Of a DNA stretch of 64,000 bases, positions 46,255 to 55,668 are shown in pieces. The translations under genes were made by a program, and so were the position numbers. Position 1 is the first letter of the stretch, and every line of letters begins with the position of its first letter. Source of the DNA: Aedoeadaptatus coli (lineage in GTDB: Bacteria; Bacillota; Clostridia; Tissierellales; Peptoniphilaceae); contig NZ_OPYI01000009.1 in assembly GCF_900343085.1 (NCBI RefSeq), positions 43,194 to 107,193 of the forward strand, given 5' to 3'. The notes under the pieces are model-generated. The model was not told the origin of the DNA. It searched no databases and saw nothing but the letters and a program-made list of their open reading frames with translations.

Positions 46255-47049
46255 ATGAAAAAGAGAAATCTGTTGGTTTTAGCTCTGGCCCTTATGGTCC
46301 TGCCTTCTATGGCTTATGCCCAAAGAGATGTGAAACTCACGGTAAACGGAAAGCCGGTGGTGTCGAAGCCCGCTGCCTTTATTGCCTCCGATCGCACCAT
46401 GGTGCCTGTGCGCTTTGTCGCCGAAGCCCTGGACTATCAAGTGCTGTGGAATGAAGGTAGCCGCGACATTCTGCTGACGAAGATGAATTTCGATACAAAC
46501 AAGCCGGAGCAAGCCCTCGTTTTGAAAACGGACGCGCCCCGGGCGCTGGTCATCGAAAAAAAGGACGTGTCCGCTTTCTATGAAGCGACGACGAAGGATA
46601 CTTTTACCATGACCGATGTGGACGGGTATCTGAATCGGGCCAAGGTTGTGAACTTGGAATTAAAGCCCATCATTAAAGAGGACCGAACCTTCATTCCTCT
46701 GCGGGCCGTGGTGGAACTTTTCGATCAAAACATTTCCTGGGACGACGCGACCTCCACGGTATCTATCGTAGGCGATGTGGCCAAGACCGACGATGAAATT
46801 GCCGGGGCATGGTTGTATAACAAACTGCCGGCGGAATACAAGAAGCCGCCCTTTAAATTGATCAAATCTTTATCGCCTAAACGCAACGGTTTGGCGGAGA
46901 AACACATCTACGCCTACGATTTGATCGAAGATTATCCGGATCATATCGTCACCATTGACCGCTACCACCTGGATTTAAACGAGAGCGTCATTTACAAATA
47001 CGACGTGTCGAAGGATGGGTGGGTACGTGACCCTGAGTTAAACAAATAA
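46255..47049 (+). CDS. Secreted protein with copper-amine-oxidase N-terminal-like (stalk) domain
   Basis: 264 residues. Signal peptide cleaved after AYA (about 22). Two stalk-type repeats are seen (MVPVRFVAEALDYQVLW and FIPLRAVVELFDQNISW), separated by about 70 residues of other sequence. The C-terminal 90 residues are unrecognised. Same architecture as the protein at 22790-23608, but clearly diverged. AAAGAGGTG ribosome site. Confidence 0.87.
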   Translation: MKKRNLLVLALALMVLPSMAYAQRDVKLTVNGKPVVSKPAAFIASDRTMVPVRFVAEALDYQVLWNEGSRDILLTKMNFDTNKPEQALVLKTDAPRALVIEKKDVSAFYEATTKDTFTMTDVDGYLNRAKVVNLELKPIIKEDRTFIPLRAVVELFDQNISWDDATSTVSIVGDVAKTDDEIAGAWLYNKLPAEYKKPPFKLIKSLSPKRNGLAEKHIYAYDLIEDYPDHIVTIDRYHLDLNESVIYKYDVSKDGWVRDPELNK

Positions 47050-47054
47050 ACGCG

Positions 47055-47081
47055 ACGCCCTCTCGCCGAGAGGGCGTTTTT
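47055..47081 (+). terminator. Intrinsic terminator
   Basis: A 9-bp stem (47055-47063 with 47069-47077) with a GC-rich 5-base loop and five T residues. Confidence 0.88.
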
Positions 47082-47117
47082 ATGTAAGCCGAAAGAAAAC
47101 GCGACGCGTCTCCTGAT

Positions 47118-47134
47118 CTTGACATTCTTTGACT
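47118..47134 (+). promoter_or_regulatory. CtsR operator (tandem heptads)
   Basis: CTTGACA-TTC-TTTGACT is, on the other strand, AGTCAAA-GAA-TGTCAAG. This matches the tandem GGTCAAA-type heptad box of CtsR repressors. It covers the -35 element of the ctsR promoter, so binding would block RNA polymerase. The operon encodes CtsR itself, giving autoregulation. Confidence 0.8.
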
Positions 47135-47147
47135 ATAAACGTATACT
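47119..47147 (+). promoter_or_regulatory. Promoter of the ctsR-clpC operon
   Basis: TTGACA (47119-47124), a 17-base spacer and TATACT (47142-47147): near-consensus sigma-A promoter. The leader is only about 15 bases. Confidence 0.85.
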
Positions 47148-47168
47148 GAAAACAGATAGGAGGCAGTT

Positions 47169-47624
47169 ATGGCACGTCTTAGCAATCATATCGAAGATTA
47201 TCTGCGCGCCCTTTTGCTGGAAAGGGAAGGGCAGATCGAAATAAAGCGAAATGTTTTGGCGGAGCATTTTAATTGTGCCCCCAGCCAAATAAATTACGTC
47301 CTCACCACCCGCTTTACGCCGGTGCAGGGATTTTTTGTGGAGTCCCGGCGGGGCGGCGGCGGTTTTATTCGCATCGTCCAGGTGGAAATCAAGAGCGACG
47401 CCGAGTTCTACGACCGGCTCACGGAAGCCGTGGGCAAAAGCATTACCCAGTCCAAAGCCAATCAGATTTTGGACACCCTGGAGGAGATGAACTATGTGAC
47501 GGAAAATGAGCGCCACCTCTTGGGGCTCACCCTTTCCGACCGGGCCTTGGCAGCGGCCGGAGACAAGCGCAACGGCGTGCGGGCCGATCTTTTACAAAAT
47601 ATCCTATTGGGTATCTTTTCATAA
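47169..47624 (+). CDS. ctsR: Transcription repressor CtsR
   Basis: 151 residues. N-terminal winged helix with the RGGGGFIRI glycine-rich wing that senses heat, and a C-terminal dimerisation domain. It represses heat-shock genes, including its own operon, and is controlled by McsB/ClpC. AGGAGG lies before the ATG. Eleven bases separate it from mcsA. Confidence 0.96.
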   Translation: MARLSNHIEDYLRALLLEREGQIEIKRNVLAEHFNCAPSQINYVLTTRFTPVQGFFVESRRGGGGFIRIVQVEIKSDAEFYDRLTEAVGKSITQSKANQILDTLEEMNYVTENERHLLGLTLSDRALAAAGDKRNGVRADLLQNILLGIFS

Positions 47625-47635
47625 GGAGGTGCACC

Positions 47636-48148
47636 ATGCTTTGTGAACACTGTCATGAAAATGAAGCGAAAATAACCTACACCGTGGTGGAAGGAAACGA
47701 CGTGGGACAAAAGCACGTGTGCCCCTCTTGCTTCCAGGAATTTTTGGCGAAGCAATTTCCGTCCTCGCAAATTCCGCCCATGGACATTCAGCCCATGATT
47801 CAGGAGCTGCTCTCTCTGTTTCACGGAAAAAACGAGGGCGCGGAAGACGATCGGAGCTGCCCGGTGTGCGGACGCAGTTTAAAAGAGTTTCGAAAGACGG
47901 GGATGTTCGGCTGCGACAGCTGCTACGACACCTTCGCCGAAGAACTCAAGGCCCTCCTGCCCCGCATGCAGGGGGCCGAACGCCACGAGGGGGCCATGCC
48001 CGAAGCCTTCAGAAAAGATCGGGAAGCATCTCAAAAGGAACAGGCTTTGAAAGAACGCCTGGAGGCCGCCGTGGCGGAAGAGCGCTACGAAGATGCGGCT
48101 ATCTTGCGCGATGAAATCAAGGCCATAAAGGATGAGCGCCATGGATAA
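47636..48148 (+). CDS. mcsA: McsA, activator of protein-arginine kinase
   Basis: 170 residues. Two zinc-binding CxxC pairs in each half (CEHC/CPSC and CPVC/CDSC) and a C-terminal UvrB/UvrC motif (about 134-167). It binds and activates McsB. The stop overlaps the mcsB start by 8 bases. Confidence 0.94.
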   Translation: MLCEHCHENEAKITYTVVEGNDVGQKHVCPSCFQEFLAKQFPSSQIPPMDIQPMIQELLSLFHGKNEGAEDDRSCPVCGRSLKEFRKTGMFGCDSCYDTFAEELKALLPRMQGAERHEGAMPEAFRKDREASQKEQALKERLEAAVAEERYEDAAILRDEIKAIKDERHG

Positions 48149-49130
48149 AGATCAAATTTTACTCACATCCCGCATTCGCCTGGCGCGAAACATCGAGGGC
48201 TATCCCTATCCCGGCGCCATGACCTTGGATCAGGCCGAGGACCTTCGGGAGAAGATCACAGGCGCCCTTCACGAACACGAGGATCTTTGGACCCTTTACG
48301 AATTAAAAGACGGGTCCCTGAAAAATCTCTACGATTTGGAAGAAAATTTAATCAGCATGGCCCTATTAAAAAACAGAGACCGCGGCGCCTATTTCCTCGC
48401 AGACGATCACCGCTCCGTCATGATGATGGAGGAAGATCACCTGCGGATTCAGGCCATGAAAAAGGGCTTCCATTTAGACGAAGAATACGACGCCGTGGCC
48501 GCACTGGCCCGCTTCTTCGAGGAAAAGCTCCCCGTGTCTTTTCACGAGACCCTGGGCTATCTGACAGCCTGCCCGAGCAATGTGGGCACGGGCCTCAGGG
48601 CCGGATGCATGTTGCATCTCCCGGCCCTGGACACCTTGGGCATGGATAAAATCGAGCGCTCCATTACCCGCATGGGCTTTGTCCTTCGGGGCATGCGCGG
48701 CGAAGGCTCGAAAATCGTGGGGCACATGTATCAGCTTTCAAACGAGCGCACATTGGGCCTCAGCGAAGAGGAATTTTTAAAGCGGGCCAAGTCCATTTCT
48801 CAGGAAGTGGCGGCCCTCGAGCGCATTAAGCGCAAGGAAATGTATCTGGATCACTTAATCGAGCTGGAGGACATGGCGCGGCGCAGCTACGGCATTTTGC
48901 GCAACGCCCGCATCATCACCTTCGAAGAGACCATGCTCCACTTGAGCCACATGAAGCTCGGGATCGATCTGTCCGTCTTAAAACCCATGCAGGATTTCGA
49001 TCTTTACGATGCGGTGATCCACATGGGCAAGGCCCATTTGCAAATGGAGCGGGAAAGTTTTCTCGACGACAGGAGCAGCAATATTTACCGCGCTAACAAG
49101 GTGCGTCGATTTATAAAGGAGGTATTTTAA
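48141..49130 (+). CDS. mcsB: Protein-arginine kinase McsB
   Basis: 329 residues of the phosphagen-kinase fold. SRIRLARN near the N-terminus and the catalytic-loop TACPSNVGTGLRAG are present. It phosphorylates arginines on CtsR and on misfolded proteins, marking them for ClpCP. The second ATG (48141) is taken as start because the AAAGGA site fits it; an ATG three codons earlier is too close. Its stop overlaps the clpC start by one base. Confidence 0.95.
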   Translation: MDKDQILLTSRIRLARNIEGYPYPGAMTLDQAEDLREKITGALHEHEDLWTLYELKDGSLKNLYDLEENLISMALLKNRDRGAYFLADDHRSVMMMEEDHLRIQAMKKGFHLDEEYDAVAALARFFEEKLPVSFHETLGYLTACPSNVGTGLRAGCMLHLPALDTLGMDKIERSITRMGFVLRGMRGEGSKIVGHMYQLSNERTLGLSEEEFLKRAKSISQEVAALERIKRKEMYLDHLIELEDMARRSYGILRNARIITFEETMLHLSHMKLGIDLSVLKPMQDFDLYDAVIHMGKAHLQMERESFLDDRSSNIYRANKVRRFIKEVF

Positions 49131-51580
49131 TGGCGATGTTCGGAAAATTCACCGAAAAAAGTCAACGGGCCATGGTTTTCGCCCAGTCGGAAGCCAGGGA
49201 ACAAGGCCATTCATATATAGGAAGCGAGCACATTTTGCTCGGCATTTTAAAAGAACCGGGAGGCGCCTCGTCCATTTTAGGCCAGGTGGCCGTCAACTAC
49301 GAGCGGGCGAAAGACGCCATTGCGGAAATCGTGGCGCCGGAAGATACGACGGTAACCTCCCTCACCTACACGCCACGCACGAAAAAAATCTTCGAGCTGG
49401 CCCTTGAGATCGCCAACGAGCTCGGCCACAATTACATCGGCACGGAACACTTGCTTCTCGCCATCTTGCGGGAAGGTAAGGGCGTGGCCGTGTTGGCCCT
49501 TAGAAATTTAGGCATCGACATTACGGTCTTGGAGCGAAGCATCTACATGGCCATTCGAAAGGTGGAAGGGAAAAACCCCGACGCCGAGGCCTTGGAAACG
49601 GAAAGCGCCTTGGAAGAGTTCGGCTACAATTTGAACGACCGGGCCCGCCAGGGAAATATCGATCCCGTGATCGGAAGAAAAGACGAAATCGAGCGCATCA
49701 TTCAAGTCTTGGTGCGCCGCACGAAAAACAATCCTGTCTTAATCGGGGAGCCCGGCGTGGGGAAAACCGCCATCGCCGAAGGCCTGGCCCAGCGCATCGT
49801 GGAAGGCAATGTGCCGGAGATTATTAAGGACAAGGAGATCTACACCCTGGATGTCTCCGCTTTAATCGCCGGGGCCAAGTACCGAGGCGACTTCGAAGAG
49901 CGGCTGAAAGATGTCATCGCCGAAGTGGAAGACCGGGAAGATGTGATTCTCTTTATCGACGAAATTCACGTGGTCATCGGGGCCGGCGGCGCGGAAGGGG
50001 CCATGGACGCCTCCAATATTTTAAAGCCCACCCTCACCAAGGGCGAGCTGCAAATCATCGGCGCCACCACCATCGACGAGTACCGCAAGCACATCGAAAA
50101 AGACACGGCCTTCGAGCGCCGGCTCATGCCCATAATGGTGGAAGAGCCCTCGGTGGAAGACACGATTCTGATTTTAAAGGGCCTTCGAGATAAGTACGAA
50201 GCCCACCACAATGTGAAGATCACCGACGAAGCTCTGGTGGCGGCCGCGGAACTTTCCCATCGCTACATTAACGATCGCTTCCTGCCGGACAAGGCCATCG
50301 ACTTAATCGACGAAGCGGCGAGCAAACTCAGGGTGGAAAATTTCAAGAGCCCCAACGCCTTAAAGGAATTGGAAGACGAGCTGAAGAAGCTCTCCAAGGA
50401 AAAGGAAGAGGCGGTCACGTCGCAAAACTTCGAAGAAGCGGCGAAGGTGCGGGATCAGGAGAAAAAGGTAAAAGAAGCCCTGGACGATGAAAAGAAGCAT
50501 TGGGACAAGGAAAAACACAGCCAAAACATGACCGTGGACGAGGAAGAAATTGCGGAAATCGTGAGCAAGTGGAGCGGCGTGCCCGTCACCACCATGAATG
50601 CGGAAGAAAGCGAACGACTGGTGCATTTGGAAGACGAGTTAAACGGCCAAGTCATCGGCCAACCCCAAGCGGTGGAAGCCGTCTCCCGGGCCATTAAGCG
50701 GGCCCGCGTGGGGTTGAAGAGCGCCGACAAACCCATCGGCAGCTTTATCTTCGTCGGCCCCACCGGCGTGGGCAAGACTTATTTGGCCAAGAGCTTGGCG
50801 AAGTCCCTCTTCGGGGATGAGAGCGCCATGATTCGCGTGGACATGAGCGAGTACATGGAAAAACACAGCGTCTCCCGATTGGTCGGCTCGCCTCCGGGCT
50901 ATGTGGGCTACGACGAAGGGGGCCAGCTCACGGAAGCTGTGCGCAGAAAGCCCTACTCCGTCGTGCTCTTCGATGAAATCGAAAAGGCCCATCCCGACGT
51001 GTTTAACATCCTCCTTCAAATTTTAGACGACGGCCGCCTCACCGACGGTCAGGGTCGCACGGTTGATTTCAAAAACACCGTCTTGATTATGACCAGCAAT
51101 GTGGGCGCCACCTTGCTGAAAAAGCAAAACACCATGGGCTTCGGCGCGCCGGATGAAGGCAACGTGAAGGGCTACGACAAAATGGTGGAAACCATTCAGG
51201 GCCGCCTGAAGGAAACCTTCCGTCCGGAATTTTTGAACCGCATCGACGAAATCATCGTCTTCAAGTATCTGGAAAAAGAACAGGTGAAAGAAATCGTGAA
51301 GCTTATGCTTCGTGACCTTCAAACCCGCCTGGAAGATAACGACTTTTCCGTCACCTTCGCCGACGCCGTGGTGGACTACATCGGCAAGGAGGGCTTCGAC
51401 GAAGAATACGGCGCCCGTCCCTTGGTGCGCTCCATTCGCAAGAATATCGAAGATCGTCTGGCCGACGAGATCCTCTCCGGCAAGGTGCATAAGGAAAAGG
51501 CCATTCACATCGACGTGGAAGAGGGCGGACTCACCTTCGAAGAAGAAAAAGTGGCGGAGACCGTAGGCAATGAAGCATAA
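49130..51580 (+). CDS. clpC: ATP-dependent protease ATPase subunit ClpC
   Basis: 816 residues, full length. Two N-terminal Clp repeats (about 1-145), the first AAA+ module with GEPGVGKT, a middle domain with a UVR-like helix pair (about 415-460), the second AAA+ module with GPTGVGKT, and a C-terminal D2-small domain. It unfolds tagged substrates for ClpP, together with McsB. No clpP is in the window. Confidence 0.96.
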   Translation: MAMFGKFTEKSQRAMVFAQSEAREQGHSYIGSEHILLGILKEPGGASSILGQVAVNYERAKDAIAEIVAPEDTTVTSLTYTPRTKKIFELALEIANELGHNYIGTEHLLLAILREGKGVAVLALRNLGIDITVLERSIYMAIRKVEGKNPDAEALETESALEEFGYNLNDRARQGNIDPVIGRKDEIERIIQVLVRRTKNNPVLIGEPGVGKTAIAEGLAQRIVEGNVPEIIKDKEIYTLDVSALIAGAKYRGDFEERLKDVIAEVEDREDVILFIDEIHVVIGAGGAEGAMDASNILKPTLTKGELQIIGATTIDEYRKHIEKDTAFERRLMPIMVEEPSVEDTILILKGLRDKYEAHHNVKITDEALVAAAELSHRYINDRFLPDKAIDLIDEAASKLRVENFKSPNALKELEDELKKLSKEKEEAVTSQNFEEAAKVRDQEKKVKEALDDEKKHWDKEKHSQNMTVDEEEIAEIVSKWSGVPVTTMNAEESERLVHLEDELNGQVIGQPQAVEAVSRAIKRARVGLKSADKPIGSFIFVGPTGVGKTYLAKSLAKSLFGDESAMIRVDMSEYMEKHSVSRLVGSPPGYVGYDEGGQLTEAVRRKPYSVVLFDEIEKAHPDVFNILLQILDDGRLTDGQGRTVDFKNTVLIMTSNVGATLLKKQNTMGFGAPDEGNVKGYDKMVETIQGRLKETFRPEFLNRIDEIIVFKYLEKEQVKEIVKLMLRDLQTRLEDNDFSVTFADAVVDYIGKEGFDEEYGARPLVRSIRKNIEDRLADEILSGKVHKEKAIHIDVEEGGLTFEEEKVAETVGNEA

Positions 51581-52925
51581 GGCCTATTGCTGCACGAGCT
51601 GCGGCTACAAAAGCGCCGGCTACTTCAGCAAGTGCCCGAACTGCGGCGAGTGGAACACCTTCGAGGAAGTGTCGGAGGAAAAGAAATCCGGCGGGCGGAC
51701 GAAAGCCCATCGCACAGCCCGGCGGCTGAAAGATGTATCCGGCGAAAACAAGCGGCGACTGAAAAGCGGCATGGAAGAATTCGACCGGGTCATGGGCGGC
51801 GGCATCGTGGAAGACGGGGTGAGCATACTGGCGGCGAAACCCGGCGCCGGAAAATCCACCATCCTCTTTCAAATCGCAAACGCCCTGGCCGAGGAGGGCC
51901 ACCGGGTGCTCTACGCCTCCGGGGAAGAGAGCGAGAGCCAGATCAAAATGCGTGCGGAGCGCATCGCCCCGGCCATCGCCGAAAACATCTGGATCTATTC
52001 CGGCACCTCCATGGACGATGTGTGCCACTGGATCGACGATGTGGACGCCGACATCATTATTTTGGACAGCATCCAGACCTTCACCTTGGAGGAATTTCCC
52101 GCCCGGGCCGGCACCCCCACCCAAACAATGGAGTGCGCCAATCGCCTGGTGGACCTGGCGAAAAACGCGAAAAACCCGAAGGCCGTATTTATCGTGGGCC
52201 AGCTCACGAAGCAGGATTCTCTCGCCGGCGTGCGGGCCTTGGAGCATTTAGTGGACACGGTGCTGTTCATCGACCACGAAATGCAAGACGAGCTGCGCAT
52301 CCTTCAGGCCACGAAAAATCGCTTCGGCTCCACGGGAGAAATGGGCTTTTTCAAAATGACCGAGGCGGGCATGGTCTCCATCGACAATCCCTCCGCCCAC
52401 TTTATGACCGCGCGGGCGACGGGGAGCGAAGTGCCGGGCAGCGCCATGTGCATCGTACGGGAAGGCACCAGAAGCATGATCGTGGAAGTCGAAAGCCTGG
52501 TGTCGAAAAGCTTCACCCCCTATCCCCAGCGTATCTCCGAATGTTTGCGCAGAGAACAGCTCGGCGTCCTCCTCTCCATTTTGGAAGAGCGGGGCGGCAT
52601 GGGCCTCTACGACAAAAACGTCGTGGTGAAGACCACGGGGAATCTGCGACTAAAAGAAGGCGCCGCCAATTTAGGCACCCTCCTTTCCATCGCATCGGCG
52701 GTGGCCAATCGCCCCATCCCGGCCAATGTGTTATTTATCGGCGATGTGGGCCTTACCGGCGAGCTGAAACAAGTGCCGGCCATGACGAGCCGCATCAAAG
52801 AGGCCGTGCGCATGGGCTTTGAAACCATCTACACGCCGCCCCTCACCGCCGATCAAAAAATCGAAGGCATTACCCTACGAGAGCGCCGGCTCTTATCCGA
52901 CGTGATCAAAGATCTCTTAAAATAA
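51570..52925 (+). CDS. radA: DNA repair protein RadA/Sms
   Basis: 451 residues. A zinc finger at the start (CTSC...CPNC), a RecA-like ATPase and a C-terminal Lon-like domain. The RadA-specific KNRFG motif is present. The Walker A reads AKPGAGKST, with Ala in place of the first Gly of the usual GxxxxGK[S/T]. It drives branch migration in recombination repair. It overlaps clpC by 11 bases, the common placement in Bacillota. Confidence 0.94.
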   Translation: MKHKAYCCTSCGYKSAGYFSKCPNCGEWNTFEEVSEEKKSGGRTKAHRTARRLKDVSGENKRRLKSGMEEFDRVMGGGIVEDGVSILAAKPGAGKSTILFQIANALAEEGHRVLYASGEESESQIKMRAERIAPAIAENIWIYSGTSMDDVCHWIDDVDADIIILDSIQTFTLEEFPARAGTPTQTMECANRLVDLAKNAKNPKAVFIVGQLTKQDSLAGVRALEHLVDTVLFIDHEMQDELRILQATKNRFGSTGEMGFFKMTEAGMVSIDNPSAHFMTARATGSEVPGSAMCIVREGTRSMIVEVESLVSKSFTPYPQRISECLRREQLGVLLSILEERGGMGLYDKNVVVKTTGNLRLKEGAANLGTLLSIASAVANRPIPANVLFIGDVGLTGELKQVPAMTSRIKEAVRMGFETIYTPPLTADQKIEGITLRERRLLSDVIKDLLK

Positions 52926-52936
52926 AGGATGAAATC

Positions 52937-53302
52937 ATGAACAATATGGAACAATTCGCGAACTCCTCGTCGAATACGGCGCTCTTCGCCGGCATCGGCA
53001 TCATCACCGCCATCGCCTGGTGGAAACTCTTCTCCAAAGCGAGATACGCCGGTATTCTTGCCATTATTCCCGTGGTGAATTTGGCCGTGGCGTCGAAAAT
53101 CGTCTTCGACAGCTACTGGTACACCCTGCTCTTCGCCGTGCCCGTCGTCAATGTCGTTTACGCCGCCGTCCTCAATTACAAAATGATGAAATACTTTGAG
53201 TGCAGCACACTCCTCGCCGTTCTCGCCATCTTCTTCCCCTTCTTCTTGCTCTTCCCCGCCTTCGGAAGCAACGAATACCATGGACCGGCGATGAATGTGT
53301 AA
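52937..53302 (+). CDS. Small membrane protein, DUF5684-like
   Basis: 121 residues with about four helices. The WWKLFSKARYAGILAIIPVVN segment and its repeat-like partner resemble DUF5684 proteins, whose role is unknown and some of which are annotated near signal peptidase genes. AAAGGATG ribosome site. It follows radA by 11 bases and ends at a strong terminator. Confidence 0.7.
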   Translation: MNNMEQFANSSSNTALFAGIGIITAIAWWKLFSKARYAGILAIIPVVNLAVASKIVFDSYWYTLLFAVPVVNVVYAAVLNYKMMKYFECSTLLAVLAIFFPFFLLFPAFGSNEYHGPAMNV

Positions 53303-53303
53303 G

Positions 53304-53339
53304 AAAAAGCCCTTATTCTATATGGAATAGGGGCTTTTT
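53304..53339 (+). terminator. Strong terminator of the ctsR operon
   Basis: A 15-bp stem (53304-53318 with 53325-53339) with a six-base loop; the stem is A-T rich at the base, so its right arm ends in the T run. Confidence 0.9.
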
Positions 53340-53383
53340 GTGTATAAATTGCGCAAGAAAAAGCCGAGGACAGAAAAGGCATT

Positions 53384-53392
53384 TGCTATAAT
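53384..53392 (+). promoter_or_regulatory. Extended -10 promoter of the two-component genes
   Basis: TGCTATAAT, about 20 bases before the response-regulator start; no clear -35. Confidence 0.6.
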
Positions 53393-53413
53393 ATGGGCAC
53401 AAGGAGAGAGTGA

Positions 53414-54067
53414 ATGAAAAAGATTTTAATTATAGAAGACGACAAACACTTAAATAAGGGACTGGCCATTGCACTGGCAGATGAGGGGGAGATTCTATCC
53501 GCCGCCACGCTGGCAGAGGGGCGAAGTCTGGTGGATCGGGCAGATTTAGTGCTTTTGGATTTGAATTTGCCTGACGGGGATGGATTGGATTTTCTCAGAG
53601 AAATTCGCCTTCGCTCTCAAGTGCCCGTGCTTATCGTATCTGCCATCGACATGGAGACGCATATCATTTCCGCGATAAAATTGGGTGCCGACGATTATTT
53701 GACGAAGCCTTTTTCGCTGGGGATTTTACAGGCGAAAATCAATCATTGGGTAAATAAGGATGAAGGCATGAAGAAGACGGTTTTTGGAAAAGGACCGTTC
53801 TCTTTCGATTTTTCGAAGCATCTTTATTCCAATGAGGGGCAGAGATTGGTTCTTACACCCATCGAAGCGCGCATTCTCTATTTTCTCGTGGCATCCGATG
53901 GCGGCATTCTTACCAAAGAGGCATTGATGAATAAAGTTTGGGGAGCGGATGGGGATTTTGTGGACGGAAATACCTTGGCGGTCAATATAAGTCGTCTTCG
54001 AGGAAAACTAAAACCCCATGAACCTATTGAAACGGTGTTCGGAGTAGGTTACCGATGGTCTTTCTAA
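53414..54067 (+). CDS. OmpR/PhoB-family response regulator (BceR-like)
   Basis: 217 residues. Receiver domain with the phosphoacceptor Asp49 (LLDLNLPDGDG) and Lys98 (TKPF), then a winged-helix DNA-binding domain (about 125-217). It is followed, with a 13-base overlap, by the sensor kinase and then by an ABC transporter, the standard layout of peptide-antibiotic detoxification modules. AAGGAGAG ribosome site. Confidence 0.92.
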   Translation: MKKILIIEDDKHLNKGLAIALADEGEILSAATLAEGRSLVDRADLVLLDLNLPDGDGLDFLREIRLRSQVPVLIVSAIDMETHIISAIKLGADDYLTKPFSLGILQAKINHWVNKDEGMKKTVFGKGPFSFDFSKHLYSNEGQRLVLTPIEARILYFLVASDGGILTKEALMNKVWGADGDFVDGNTLAVNISRLRGKLKPHEPIETVFGVGYRWSF

Positions 54068-54924
54068 TTTGTATTTTGATTCTATTTCTCGCGTGCTTTG
54101 CTTTCGACGATTGGCGTGTGCGGCGAGAGTTTCGCGCTTTTTCTCGGTGGATTGAGGCTTTAGAAGAAGGCGTGGAAGAGTCGCCCGCATTCGATGAAAA
54201 GGAACGATCCAAGGCACAATCCAAGCTTGCAGCTTATCTGCGCGCCAATCACGTTCGGGAGAGAAAACTCGCCGAAGAAAAAGAAAAGACCGAAAGACTT
54301 GTTGCCGATATTTCCCATCAGACCAAGACACCGCTGGCCAATTTAATGCTCTATAACGAGCTTCTGAAGAAAGAGGTCGAAAGCCAATATCTGTCCGTAA
54401 TGGATGAAGAATTACATAAACTGAAGTTCTTAATCGATAATTTAATGAAATCTTCTCGCTTGGAAGGCGGCATGATTAAATTGCAGAAACAGCCGGTCCA
54501 TATGGATGCGATGGTTCGCGAGGTATGTATGGGGCTTCAAGCACAGGCAGAGGAGAAAGGGGTGGACTTTGATCTTGCCTTGGAAAATGTAAAGGTCGAA
54601 TTGGATGCGCGATGGATGAAAGAAGCGATCCATAATCTGGTGGAGAATGCCGTAAAATATGCGCCCGAGGGTAGTTCGGTGCGGATAAACCTCTATCCCA
54701 CAACGTTATCCTATCACTTGACCGTTGAAAATGAGGCAATGATGGCGGATGAAGACCCGGCAGTGCTGTTTACACGTTTTTATCGCGGAAAAAATGCCAT
54801 TGGTAAGCCGGGATTGGGGCTTGGTCTGTTTATTGCCCGGGAGATTGTGGAGCAAGAAGGCGGTTCGGTGAAAGCCTTGTGCGAAGAGAACCGTATTTGC
54901 TTTCAAGTGACAATTCCTTTTTAA
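54055..54924 (+). CDS. Sensor histidine kinase with a short N-terminal membrane segment
   Basis: 289 residues. Only one short hydrophobic helix (about 1-17) and no extracellular sensor domain, as in kinases that read signals through a partner transporter. The phosphorylated His88 lies in DISHQTKTPL, and N and G boxes (NLVENAVKYA, GLGLGLFIA) are intact. It should phosphorylate the regulator encoded upstream. Bce-type kinases usually have two helices, so this one is reduced. Confidence 0.9.
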   Translation: MVFLICILILFLACFAFDDWRVRREFRAFSRWIEALEEGVEESPAFDEKERSKAQSKLAAYLRANHVRERKLAEEKEKTERLVADISHQTKTPLANLMLYNELLKKEVESQYLSVMDEELHKLKFLIDNLMKSSRLEGGMIKLQKQPVHMDAMVREVCMGLQAQAEEKGVDFDLALENVKVELDARWMKEAIHNLVENAVKYAPEGSSVRINLYPTTLSYHLTVENEAMMADEDPAVLFTRFYRGKNAIGKPGLGLGLFIAREIVEQEGGSVKALCEENRICFQVTIPF

Positions 54925-54936
54925 GCTTTTCCCTTC

Positions 54937-54975
54937 TTACAAAATCGTAAGAGCGCGTGCAAAACCTTTGTAAGA
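54937..54975 (+). promoter_or_regulatory. BceR-like operator upstream of the ABC transporter
   Basis: TTACA-AAAT-CGTAA at 54937-54950 differs in one base from the TNACA-N4-TGTAA pattern described for BceR-type regulators. An extra GTAAGA half-site lies 23 bases downstream (54970-54975). A -10-like TACACT follows at 54985-54990 with no -35, as expected for an activated promoter. Confidence 0.6.
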
Positions 54976-55007
54976 TCCCTTTGGTACACTGAGAGGGAGG
55001 TGAAGCT

Positions 55008-55664
55008 ATGTTAATTGTCGAAAACTTAAAAAGATATTACGAAGGAGAAAATGTCACCGTGAAGGCACTGGACGATGTGTCCTTTCAAATTGACAGTGGC
55101 GATTTCGTCGCCGTAGTTGGAGCATCGGGTTCGGGAAAATCAACCTTGTTGCACTTAATAGGCGGCCTGGATATGCCCACGGAGGGGAAGGTCGTCATCG
55201 ACGGGGTGGACCTCTATGCATTAAAAGAGGATGAGCGAACAATTTTTAGGCGGAGACACGTGGGCTTCGTCTTTCAGGCATATAATTTACTTCCCATGCT
55301 CACGGTTTATGAAAACATCCTTTTGCCATTCGGTTTAGACGGCGAAAAGCCTTCCTTGGATTATATGCAAGGCATCGTTTCTCGTTTAGGTTTGGAAGAA
55401 CAGTTGGATAAAATGCCCAATGCCCTTTCCGGTGGTCAACAGCAGCGGGTGGCCATCGCCAGGGCATTGGTGAGAAAACCGGCGCTTATTTTGGCGGATG
55501 AGCCCACCGGCAATTTAGATTCGAAATCCTCGGCGGAAGTGGTGGCCTTGTTTCAAAGCATAAATCGCGAGATGGGGCATACCATCGTCATGATTACACA
55601 TGACGACGACGTGGCGCAACGAGCCGGTAAAATCCTTCGCGTCGCCGATGGGAAGTTGGTGTGA
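55008..55664 (+). CDS. ABC transporter ATPase (BceA/MacB-like)
   Basis: 218 residues. Walker A GASGSGKST, signature LSGGQQQR, Walker B LILADEPTGNLDS. This is the LolD/MacB/BceA group that works with FtsX-type permeases, one of which follows 4 bases after the stop. Likely role: recognising or removing cell-wall-active peptides. Confidence 0.92.
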   Translation: MLIVENLKRYYEGENVTVKALDDVSFQIDSGDFVAVVGASGSGKSTLLHLIGGLDMPTEGKVVIDGVDLYALKEDERTIFRRRHVGFVFQAYNLLPMLTVYENILLPFGLDGEKPSLDYMQGIVSRLGLEEQLDKMPNALSGGQQQRVAIARALVRKPALILADEPTGNLDSKSSAEVVALFQSINREMGHTIVMITHDDDVAQRAGKILRVADGKLV

Positions 55665-55668
55665 AGCC

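Noticed and set aside
46101..46454. Plus-strand open frame spanning the hppA terminator
   Set aside because: It crosses a strong terminator and overlaps the signal-peptide region of the next gene in another frame.
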